Made by a program: the position numbers and the translations under genes | Notes under the pieces: model-generated | Databases searched by the model: none | Told to the model about the DNA's origin: nothing | Seen by the model: only the letters and a program-made list of their open reading frames with translations | In this document: piece after piece, positions 1 through 5,438 of the stretch | Layout: each line of letters starts with the position of its first letter | Numbering within the stretch: position 1 is the stretch's first letter | Source of the DNA: an uncultured Actinomycetes bacterium | GTDB taxonomy: Bacteria; Actinomycetota; Thermoleophilia; Miltoncostaeales; Miltoncostaeaceae | DNA length: 5,438 bases | NCBI GenBank assembly: GCA_903928615.1 | Contig: CAIYRJ010000115.1 | Coordinates: 1-5,438, forward strand | Direction of reading: 5' to 3'

Positions 1-3
1 CCT

Positions 4-18
4 GCCGGGAAACCCGGC
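4..18. repeat. Short perfect inverted repeat at left edge
   Basis: GCCGGG at 4-9 and CCCGGC at 13-18 are perfect reverse complements separated by AAA, giving a 6-bp GC-only stem with a three-base loop. It could be the tail of a terminator for a gene left of the window or a chance hairpin. No T-run follows, so a terminator role is only a guess. Confidence 0.4.
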
Positions 19-55
19 CAAGTGGGCTAATGTACCGCCTCCCTGTGGGTTCTAT

Positions 56-68
56 GCCGCACTGCGGC
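56..68. repeat. Inverted repeat just upstream of the ilvB ribosome site
   Basis: GCCGCA (56-61) and TGCGGC (63-68) are perfect reverse complements around one central base. As RNA, this would be a 5-bp stem with a three-base loop ending directly against the Shine-Dalgarno GGGAGG at 69-74. It could be a small operator palindrome or an RNA element affecting ribosome access. In GC-rich DNA a chance origin is quite possible. Confidence 0.35.
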
Positions 69-74
69 GGGAGG
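69..74 (+). promoter_or_regulatory. Shine-Dalgarno sequence of ilvB
   Basis: GGGAGG lies 10 bases before the ATG at 85 and is a near-ideal anti-16S match. It supports that ATG as the true start. CCTCCC at 38-43 is its exact reverse complement, so the site could be masked in the mRNA by upstream pairing. Confidence 0.7.
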
Positions 75-84
75 TCTTGGCGGA

Positions 85-1797
85 ATGCGGGGAGTCGACG
101 CGACCCTCGAGGTACTGAAGCGCAATGGGGTGGACGCCATCTTCGGCATCCCCGGCGGTCCCCTCATCCCACTGTTCGACGCGCTGTTCGACGACTCGGA
201 CATCCGCCTGTTCCTCACCCGGCACGAGCAGGGCGCCGGCCACATGGCAGAGGGCTATGCCAAGGCGTCCGGCCGCGTGGCCGTGTGCACCGGCACCTCG
301 GGGCCCGGGGCCACCAACCTCGTCACCCCCATCGCCGACGCCTACATGGATTCCGTGCCGATGATCGCCCTCACCGGCCAGGTGGGCTCCACCCGCGTGG
401 GCACCGATGCCTTCCAGGAGGCCGACATCGTCGGCATCACGCTGCCGATCGTGAAGCACTCGTGGCTGGTGAAGGATGCCCACGAGCTTCCCACCGTGCT
501 CGAGGAGGCCATGTACGTGGCCACCACGGGTCGCCCGGGCCCCGTGCTCGTGGATGTCTGCGTCGATCAGTGGGCCGTGGAGGTCGAGGACTACACCGGC
601 CCCTTCCCGCCCGAGATGCCCGGATACAAGCCGCCGGCATCATCCGGCCACCCGCGGCAGCTGGCTGCCGCGGCGCGGGCCATCGCCGAGTCGAAGAAGC
701 CGGTCTTCTACGTGGGAGGCGGCATCATCGCGAGCGGCGCATCCGATGAGCTGGTGCGCATGGCCGAGGTGGCGCAGATCCCGGTGGCCACCACCCTCAT
801 GGGCCTCGGCGGTTTCCCGGCGTCCAACCCCCTCTACATCGGCATGCCCGGCATGCACGGCATCGCCGCGGGCACGTTCGCCTTCCAGGAGAGCGATCTG
901 GTGGTGGCCGTCGGCGTGCGCTTCGACGAGCGCGTGCTCTCCACGGTGATGAATGAGTGGGCACCGAACGCCAAGATCATCCACATCGATGTCGACCCGG
1001 CCGAGATCGGCAAGAACCGCGCAGCGCACATCGGCGTCGCCGGTGAGGCCAAGGCCGTGCTCGGTGCCCTTGCCGACACCTACGTGCAGCAGGAGGCACG
1101 TCACGACGACGCATCGCGCAGCGCGTGGATGAATCGCATCAACGGCTGGCTCGACGAATTCCCCTACCAGGTCGATGACGATGAGCCCGGCGTGATCGCC
1201 CCGCAGAACGTCATCCGCTCGGTCTACGACATCACCGGGGGCGACGCCATCGTGGCCACCGAGGTGGGCCAGCACCAGATGTGGGCCGCGCAGTTCTACC
1301 GCTTCGAGCAGCCCCGCAAGTGGATCACCTCCGGCGGCCTCGGGACGATGGGCTTCGGCCTGCCCGCCGCACTCGGCGCGCAGGTGGCGTTCCCCGACCA
1401 GCTCGTGGTGGACATCGCCGGGGACGGCTCGTTCGAGATGACGCTGCAGGAGCTCTCCACCGCGCAGACCTACGGCCTTCCCGTGAAGATCGTCATCCTC
1501 AACAACGGCTTCCTCGGCATGGTGCGCCAGTGGCAGGAGCTGTTCTGGGACAAGCGGTACTCGAACACCTCGTTCGCCGAGTTCCAGCCCGACTTCGCCG
1601 CGCTCGCCGGTGCCTACGGCATCCCCGGCATGCGCGTGGAGGACCCCGACGACCTCGATGACGCCCTGCGCGAGACGCTGTCCACCGACGGCCCCGCGCT
1701 CATCGACGTCCAGGTGAACCGCGACGCCAAGGTGTTCCCGATGGTGCCGCAGGGCAAGGGCCCCGACGCCATGCTCGTGAAGGACCCGGCGAAGTAG
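85..1797 (+). CDS. ilvB: Acetolactate synthase, large (catalytic) subunit
   Basis: This 570-residue cytoplasmic enzyme condenses two pyruvates to acetolactate, or pyruvate with 2-ketobutyrate to acetohydroxybutyrate, the first common step of valine, leucine and isoleucine synthesis. Three thiamine-enzyme domains are visible. The N-terminal domain carries FGIPGG and RHEQGAGH, with E48 as the expected cofactor-activating glutamate. The central FAD-type domain runs from about residue 188 to 325, with VGGG at 210-213, RFDER from 279 and IHIDVDP from 299. The C-terminal diphosphate domain has EVGQ at 393-396, GDG at 446-448 and NN at 473-474. GFLGMVRQWQ includes W483, equivalent to the herbicide-site tryptophan of plant enzymes. 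RFDER and the GMVRQWQ region favour the anabolic FAD-dependent class over catabolic AlsS. Length is normal for the family, and the ATG has a strong ribosome site. No ilvN or ilvC follows, which is unusual. A related decarboxylase or carboligase is a minor alternative. Confidence 0.93.
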   Translation: MRGVDATLEVLKRNGVDAIFGIPGGPLIPLFDALFDDSDIRLFLTRHEQGAGHMAEGYAKASGRVAVCTGTSGPGATNLVTPIADAYMDSVPMIALTGQVGSTRVGTDAFQEADIVGITLPIVKHSWLVKDAHELPTVLEEAMYVATTGRPGPVLVDVCVDQWAVEVEDYTGPFPPEMPGYKPPASSGHPRQLAAAARAIAESKKPVFYVGGGIIASGASDELVRMAEVAQIPVATTLMGLGGFPASNPLYIGMPGMHGIAAGTFAFQESDLVVAVGVRFDERVLSTVMNEWAPNAKIIHIDVDPAEIGKNRAAHIGVAGEAKAVLGALADTYVQQEARHDDASRSAWMNRINGWLDEFPYQVDDDEPGVIAPQNVIRSVYDITGGDAIVATEVGQHQMWAAQFYRFEQPRKWITSGGLGTMGFGLPAALGAQVAFPDQLVVDIAGDGSFEMTLQELSTAQTYGLPVKIVILNNGFLGMVRQWQELFWDKRYSNTSFAEFQPDFAALAGAYGIPGMRVEDPDDLDDALRETLSTDGPALIDVQVNRDAKVFPMVPQGKGPDAMLVKDPAK

Positions 1798-1811
1798 CAC
1801 GCCGGGTCCTG

Positions 1812-2375
1812 GTGATCCTCGGGCACCCGCAGCGCGACAGCTTCTGCGGGGCGCTCGCGGATGCCTACGCAGAGGGCGCACGGGACGCCGGCCATGAGGT
1901 GCGCTTCCTCGCGCTGGGCGAGATGGACTTCGACCCCATCCGCCGCACCGGGTACGGCGAGGCGCCGCCGCTCGAGCCCGACCTCGTGCGCGCGCAGGAG
2001 GACATCGCCTGGTGCGATCACATGGCCTGGGCCTACCCCAACTGGTGGGGAACCATGCCCGCACTCATGAAGGGGTTCATCGATCGGGTCATCCTGCCCG
2101 GGTTCGCGTTCCAGTACCGCGAGGGCAAGCTGCTCTGGGACAAGCTGCTCACCGGCCGCAGCGCCCGCCTGCTCGTGACGATGGACACCCCGAAGGCCTG
2201 GTACCGGTGGGTCGTCGGCAGACCGGGCCACAACCAGATGCGCACGTCGGTGCTCGGGTTCTGCGGCGTGAAACCCGTGAAGACAAGCCAATTCGGGGTG
2301 GTCAAGAAGTCCACGCCCGAGAAGCGGGCGAAGTGGCTTGCCGAGGCGCGCAGGCTGGGGGCCGCGGCGCGCTGA
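1812..2375 (+). CDS. Flavodoxin-fold NAD(P)H oxidoreductase (Flavodoxin_2 family)
   Basis: The product, about 187 residues, resembles the FMN-dependent NAD(P)H:quinone reductases (MdaB/KefF/YwrO group), which pass two electrons from NAD(P)H through FMN to quinones or other acceptors in the cytoplasm. The N-terminus has the first strand and phosphate-loop region ILGHPQRDSF. The family hallmark YPNWWGTMPALMKGFIDRV spans residues 75-93 and is followed by PGFAF. TMDTP, a WYRW stretch and LGFCGVKP are also typical of this group. The physiological acceptor cannot be read from sequence. The gene begins 14 bases after the ilvB stop, so co-transcription is likely. The start is uncertain: GTG at 1812 is the only conventional start near the fold's beginning, yet the frame upstream (RRVL) would complete the expected first strand without offering ATG, GTG or TTG. 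The ribosome site is weak (GGG at 1804-1806), suggesting translational coupling to ilvB. Confidence 0.85.
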   Translation: MILGHPQRDSFCGALADAYAEGARDAGHEVRFLALGEMDFDPIRRTGYGEAPPLEPDLVRAQEDIAWCDHMAWAYPNWWGTMPALMKGFIDRVILPGFAFQYREGKLLWDKLLTGRSARLLVTMDTPKAWYRWVVGRPGHNQMRTSVLGFCGVKPVKTSQFGVVKKSTPEKRAKWLAEARRLGAAAR

Positions 2376-2469
2376 GGTCCACCTGACCGTACTCCCACCA
2401 CCGGGAGGCGTTTCGGGGCGAGAATAGAACCGAGTCCTCGTCCGTCTTCAACCAACGGGAAGGCCGGAC
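2376..2469 (+). promoter_or_regulatory. Intergenic region ahead of the MerR/B12 regulator gene
   Basis: This 94-base gap is the likely place for the regulator's promoter and autoregulatory operator. It holds an imperfectly placed inverted repeat, CTCCC (2392-2396) and GGGAG (2403-2407), around a six-base centre. A TAGAAC at 2425-2430 resembles a -10 box, but no matching -35 is found at the usual distance. No cobalamin riboswitch or T-box is recognisable. Promoter assignment is inference from position only. Confidence 0.35.
2457..2463 (+). promoter_or_regulatory. Shine-Dalgarno deciding a TTG start
   Basis: GGGAAGG lies six bases before the TTG at 2470. This spacing and strength favour TTG as the real start of the MerR/B12 regulator, and it places the DNA-binding helix-turn-helix at the usual distance from the N-terminus. 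No ATG or GTG upstream of the helix-turn-helix competes. Confidence 0.65.
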
Positions 2470-3357
2470 TTGAGCACCGCGTCGAATCAGCAATCCGGCA
2501 TTTCAATCGGTTCCCTCGCCCGGCGCACTGGCGTGCCGGTTGACACCCTGCGCGCGTGGGAGCGCCGCTACGGCGTGCTGCGACCCGAGCGCACCGACGG
2601 CGGGCAGCGCCGGTACGGCGATCGCGATGTCGAGCGCGTGCTGTGGCTGTCGGCCCGCGTTGCCGAGGGCCAGCGCATCTCGGACGCCGTGGCCGCCCTC
2701 AATGCGCTCGAGCGGGAGGATGACGAGGCCGACGCCCGGGGTGGCCCCACCGCCGCCCTGGCATCCCGACTGAACATCGCCGCTCGCCAGGGTGATGGCG
2801 CCCGCGTGGAGCTCGAGCTCGACCGGGCCTTCGCCGCCCTCCCGATGGTGCAGGCCATGGAGCTCGTGGTGTTCCCCGCCCTCGCCGACCTCGGCCGCCG
2901 CTGGGCCGAGGGCGAGCGCGTGGTGGTGGCCGAGCACCTGCTGAGCGCCGCCACCGAGCGGCGCCTCGCCGCCCGCCTCTCGGCGGCGCGACGTCCGCGC
3001 GGCCCCATCGGCATCGTGGCCTGCCCATCGGGCGAGCGCCACGCCGTGGGCGCGCTGTGCCTGTCGGTGCTCATGGCCCAGGATGGCTGGCGGGTGAGCT
3101 TCCTCGGCGCCGATACCCCGCTCGTGGAGGCCGACGCCGTGGCGCAGGCGCGCAGGGCGCGTGCATGCGTGGCCGTCTGCACCGTGCCCGGGTCCGCACG
3201 CGCCGCTGCCGCGGAGATCGCCGAGCTGCCGAACGCCCGCATGTGGGTGCTCGCGGGCCCGGATGCCCCCGACCCCGACGCCCACCAGATGCCGGTGTGG
3301 GGCCCGTCGCTCGAGGAGGCCCGCGCCTCCGCTGCCCTCCGCGCCGCGGAGGACTAG
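2470..3357 (+). CDS. MerR-family regulator with cobalamin-binding domain (CarH/LitR-like)
   Basis: This 295-residue protein has the architecture of adenosylcobalamin-dependent, light-sensing repressors. Residues 11-50 form a MerR winged helix, with WERRYGVLRPER at 30-41 and the GGQRRY wing at 44-49. Residues of about 90-175 form the helical cobalamin cap, with W145 and E155-H156 exactly in the W-x9-E-H signature of CarH/LitR. Residues from about 178 form a Rossmann cobalamin domain, with E189-x-H191-x-x-G194 (H191 the expected lower cobalt ligand) and LGADTP. In characterised CarH, the dark AdoCbl-bound tetramer binds the promoter and light disassembles it, often freeing carotenoid genes. Three differences stand out. 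Alanine 146 replaces the histidine following the cap tryptophan. The expected S-x-L region reads CTVPGS. The usual GG reads AG (VLAGPDA). Cobalamin binding is therefore likely but not certain. It starts from TTG with a strong ribosome site. Its target genes are not evident in the window. Confidence 0.85.
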   Translation: MSTASNQQSGISIGSLARRTGVPVDTLRAWERRYGVLRPERTDGGQRRYGDRDVERVLWLSARVAEGQRISDAVAALNALEREDDEADARGGPTAALASRLNIAARQGDGARVELELDRAFAALPMVQAMELVVFPALADLGRRWAEGERVVVAEHLLSAATERRLAARLSAARRPRGPIGIVACPSGERHAVGALCLSVLMAQDGWRVSFLGADTPLVEADAVAQARRARACVAVCTVPGSARAAAAEIAELPNARMWVLAGPDAPDPDAHQMPVWGPSLEEARASAALRAAED

Positions 3358-3369
3358 GCCCGGAATGCG

Positions 3370-3396
3370 CGGAGGGCGCCCGCTGGGCGCCCTCCG
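3370..3396. terminator. Strong hairpin between convergent genes, probable bidirectional terminator
   Basis: The arm at 3370-3381 (CGGAGGGCGCCC) pairs perfectly with 3385-3396 over 12 bp around a GCT loop. It begins 12 bases after the stop of the MerR/B12 regulator and lies 39 bases past the stop of the convergent minus-strand gene. There is no clear T-tract on either side, which is common for terminators in high-GC bacteria. Position and symmetry suggest it ends transcription from both directions. The rest of the 78-base gap (3397-3435) holds only minor GC-rich dyads such as CCGCG/CGCGG at 3408-3418. Confidence 0.75.
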
Positions 3397-3435
3397 GAGT
3401 ACCTCGACCGCGTCGCGGACCGGCCGCGGCGGGTT

Positions 3436-5438
3436 CTACATGCCCCGCACCGTGAGGCGGATACCGCGCCACGGGTTGATCGCGTAGCCGGGAATGGTCT
3501 GCGGCGTGGTGCCCACCGCCGACAGCCACATCTGGTACGCCGTGGCCGTGACCACACCGCCATGCCAGCGACGCCACACGATGCGCGGGTTCTGGTCGGG
3601 CGGCGGCGGGGAGATCGTGTCGGTGGTCTCCACCACGTTCCCGCCCTGGTCGAGCGTGCCCCACGGCGAGCGCGTGGCCGCCTGCCCCACGGTGCTCACG
3701 TTGCCCACGTAGATCTTCGCCAGGCCACCGAATGGGGTGATCTGGCACTGGGCGGCCGTGAACTGCGTCGGGCACCAGTCCGGGGCGATGCCCGGCAGGG
3801 CCTCGAAGCTCGCGAGGGGCTGCGTGCCCGCGTTGGTGACGTTGCCGTTGGCGTCCAGCTGCGTCTGGTTGGGCTGCTGGCCGGCGGCGCACCCGGAGGT
3901 GTCCACCGGGCAGTTGGTGTAGATGCCCGGGTTCGTCGGGTAGTCCCACCACGAGAACTTGCCGCCCCCGTTGGGGTCGAAGTACGCGGCCTTGATCCAC
4001 TCGTCCTGGCTCGACACCGCGAAGCCGGACGTCGAGTTACGCGTGGCCGTGCGGTTCTTCATGGTGTACATGCCGGTCTCGGTCTTGGTCGAGAGGCGGA
4101 TCGTGAACACGGTGCGCGTGAGCGAGGTCCCCGCGACCGTGGTGATCGTGTTGGTCTTCTTCGACAGCACCTTGCCATTGGCGATGGCGTTGGCCAGGCG
4201 GGCGCCGCGCGAGAAGTCACCCTGGTTGTAGGGCTTGTTGGCCCAGGCCGGTGACGACACGTAGTACCGCTGGCCGCGCGGGGCACGCATGTTCTTGTTG
4301 ATCGACCCGTACTTCGGCCACACGCGCGAGCTCTGGGCGATGTCCCAGAGGTGGCGCGGGTTGCGGCCGAGCGGGTCGGCGGTGTTGAGGAAGGTCACGT
4401 ACTGCGCCGTGGTGAGCTCGGTCTCGCCGATGCGGTACGTGTAGTCCACCGCTCCCACCTGCATGCAGGAGGTGGCCGAGACGGTCTGCACGGCGGGGTC
4501 AGGGTTGGCGTTGATGCCCGCACGCACCGCAGGGAAGGCGGCGAGGCACGACGCGCGATCCTGGTAGACGTCGTTGTAGAACGGGATGATCCACGCGGGG
4601 TCGTTGCTGGCCGAGCCCACGGTGACCATGTTGAGCGAGATGACCCCGGGGCGCGACGGCGCCTGCGGGAAGACCTCGGTGACCGTGCCCGAGAGGAAGT
4701 TCGACACGTAGAGGAAGCCGGCGGCGTCAGACGCCACGGCGATCGGCCGCCTGCCCGTCTGCGCGATGACCTTCGACTGCCCGCTCGGCGTGATGCGGGT
4801 GATGCTGCTCGAGCCGTCATTCGCGGTGTAGACGTTGCCCGAGGGGTCGATGGCGAGGCCGATGGGCCTGCGCGAGGTCCTGCCGAGGATCGTCGAGGCA
4901 CCCTGCGGGGTGATCTTCGAGACGTTCCGCGAGTTCCAGTTGGCCGTATAGACGTTGCCCGCGCTGTCGAGGGCGAGGGCCTGCGGCCAGGCTCCCGTGG
5001 TGCCGAGCACCGACGACGCGCCCTGCGGCGTGATCTTCGTGACGGTGTTCGCGCCCTCGTTGGCCGTGTAGACGTTGCCCGCCGAATCGACGGCGATGCC
5101 CAGCGGACGTGATCCCGTGGTGCCGAGCGTGCTCGATGCGCCGGCCGGGGTGATCTTGGTCACCGTGCTGTCCACGTAGTTCGTGGTGTACACGTTGCCC
5201 GCCGAGTCGAGCGCGATTCCGATGGGCTGGCTGCCGGTGGTGCCGAGCGTGGTCGACGTGCCGTCGGGGGTGATCTTCGTGACGGTGTTGGCCGCGAGGT
5301 TGCTCGTGTACACGTTGCCGGCGCCATCGACCGCGATGCCGCGGGGGGTCTGTCCCGTGGTGCCGAGCTGCGTCGCCTTGCCGTTGGCATCGATCTTGGT
5401 GACCGTGTTTGCGCGCGAGTTGGCCGTGTAGACGTTGC
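3436..5438 (-). CDS. Beta-propeller protein with C-terminal FGE/SUMF1-like domain, 5' end outside window
   Basis: The frame is open from the right edge to a TAG at 3436-3438, with 666 residues visible. The GTG at 5311-5313 is an internal valine of a repeat, so the start lies beyond 5438. The N-terminal visible part (5436-4645) is six complete 40-residue NHL-like repeats plus one divergent repeat, of the form NVYTAN-x4-TVTKITP-x-G ending in GIAVDSAG. These predict propeller blades. The last 402 residues (4644-3439) match the formylglycine-generating-enzyme fold seen in many secreted proteins: GAVDYTYRIGETELTTAQY, DEWIKAAYFDPNGGG, WWDYPTN, a GGNV element and the terminal WRGIRL. The two catalytic cysteines of true FGE are absent, so enzymatic activity is unlikely. 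Six cysteines elsewhere in this module suggest disulfides and an extracytoplasmic location, but the signal peptide would lie outside the window. No sortase or membrane anchor is seen at the C-terminus. Function is unknown. The propeller might be labelled virginiamycin B lyase-like, which would overstate it. Confidence 0.85.
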   Translation of the reverse strand, partial: NVYTANSRANTVTKIDANGKATQLGTTGQTPRGIAVDGAGNVYTSNLAANTVTKITPDGTSTTLGTTGSQPIGIALDSAGNVYTTNYVDSTVTKITPAGASSTLGTTGSRPLGIAVDSAGNVYTANEGANTVTKITPQGASSVLGTTGAWPQALALDSAGNVYTANWNSRNVSKITPQGASTILGRTSRRPIGLAIDPSGNVYTANDGSSSITRITPSGQSKVIAQTGRRPIAVASDAAGFLYVSNFLSGTVTEVFPQAPSRPGVISLNMVTVGSASNDPAWIIPFYNDVYQDRASCLAAFPAVRAGINANPDPAVQTVSATSCMQVGAVDYTYRIGETELTTAQYVTFLNTADPLGRNPRHLWDIAQSSRVWPKYGSINKNMRAPRGQRYYVSSPAWANKPYNQGDFSRGARLANAIANGKVLSKKTNTITTVAGTSLTRTVFTIRLSTKTETGMYTMKNRTATRNSTSGFAVSSQDEWIKAAYFDPNGGGKFSWWDYPTNPGIYTNCPVDTSGCAAGQQPNQTQLDANGNVTNAGTQPLASFEALPGIAPDWCPTQFTAAQCQITPFGGLAKIYVGNVSTVGQAATRSPWGTLDQGGNVVETTDTISPPPPDQNPRIVWRRWHGGVVTATAYQMWLSAVGTTPQTIPGYAINPWRGIRLTVRGM
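3439..4644 (-). other. FGE/SUMF1-like domain of the propeller protein, catalytically degenerate
   Basis: This 402-residue module is longer than typical FGE domains of roughly 250-300 residues. It opens with VISLNMVTVG, then carries an insertion of about 45 residues with two cysteines before GAVDYTYRIG, the start of the conserved core. The core continues through DEWIKAAYFDP, YPTN, a cysteine-bearing stretch (NCPVDTSGC, DWCPTQF and AAQC) and GGNVVETTD, where canonical members read GNVWEW. The region normally holding the copper-binding cysteine pair, after RIVWRRW, has none. The domain call rests on motif memory and not on a profile search. Confidence 0.7.
4645..5438 (-). repeat. Tandem 120-bp coding repeats (NHL-like blades)
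   Basis: Reading leftward, units occupy 5436-5317, 5316-5197, 5196-5077, 5076-4957, 4956-4837 and 4836-4717, followed by a partial, divergent unit at 4716-4645. Every complete unit is exactly 120 bases (40 codons), with no indels. The plus-strand string GTGGTGCCGAGC recurs with a 120-base period in the four units nearest the right edge, and GACGTTGCC or CACGTTGCC marks unit boundaries. Similarity falls toward the FGE-like domain. The array continues past the right edge, since the last bases are the beginning of another boundary. Confidence 0.9.

Noticed and set aside
26..33. GCTAATGT as a -10 promoter element for ilvB
   Set aside because: The match to TATAAT is poor and no -35 fits in the remaining bases, so it is not reported as a promoter.
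640..2064. Long minus-strand open frame (474 codons) opposite ilvB and the oxidoreductase
   Set aside because: It is antisense to two genes with clear family motifs, crosses their boundary, and its translation is a His/Arg/Gly/Ala-rich shadow typical of GC-rich antisense frames.
2376..2469. Cobalamin riboswitch upstream of the B12-binding regulator
   Set aside because: The gap is too short for a complete element and no B12-box sequence is recognisable.
4351..5112. Plus-strand open frame of 253 codons opposite the propeller repeats
   Set aside because: It is an Arg/Gly/Asp-rich shadow; its apparent internal repetition only mirrors the 120-bp coding repeats on the minus strand.
5311..5313. 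GTG as the start of the minus-strand gene
   Set aside because: It encodes the valine of a repeated NVYT element and the frame remains open with another complete repeat to the window edge.
4645..5438. CRISPR-like periodic repeats
   Set aside because: The period is 120 bases with coding-constrained divergence and no short constant repeats with unique spacers; it is a protein repeat.
4645..5438. Virginiamycin B lyase (antibiotic resistance) assignment
   Set aside because: Only generic propeller-repeat similarity is seen; the protein is much larger, carries an FGE-like domain, and no lyase active-site residues could be identified.

Overview
This window is GC-rich throughout, uses GTG and TTG starts, has strong G/C third-position bias and short intergenic gaps. 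That suggests a high-GC bacterium, most likely an actinobacterium-like lineage. No marker in the window fixes the class, and that placement is inference.

Layout. Positions 1-84 are a short leader with two small inverted repeats and a clear Shine-Dalgarno sequence. Positions 85-1797 (+) encode a complete FAD/thiamine-diphosphate acetolactate synthase catalytic subunit (ilvB type). After 14 bases comes a flavodoxin-fold NAD(P)H oxidoreductase (1812-2375, +). After a 94-base gap comes a MerR-type regulator with a C-terminal cobalamin-binding module of the CarH/LitR type (2470-3357, +, TTG start with a good ribosome site). A perfect 12-bp hairpin at 3370-3396 separates this rightward set from a large convergent gene on the minus strand. 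That gene (3436 to the right edge) is 5'-truncated by the window. Its visible 666 residues are six complete 40-residue NHL-like beta-propeller repeats and one degenerate repeat, followed by a C-terminal domain resembling formylglycine-generating enzyme (SUMF1/FGE-sulfatase fold).

How the parts relate. The first two genes are close enough to be co-transcribed. No acetolactate synthase small subunit (ilvN) or ilvC follows, which is unusual for this gene. The MerR/B12 regulator has the W-x9-E-H signature of adenosylcobalamin photoreceptor repressors, but no carotenoid, photolyase or sigma-factor gene is visible here; its target is unknown and may be its own promoter or genes outside the window. 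The minus-strand gene looks like a surface or secreted protein unrelated to its neighbours. Its FGE-like domain lacks the two catalytic cysteines, so a structural or binding role is more likely than catalysis.

The items most worth a second look are the propeller/pseudo-FGE fusion with its strictly 120-bp tandem repeats, and the CarH-like regulator in which an alanine occupies the position of the histidine that becomes the upper cobalt ligand after illumination.
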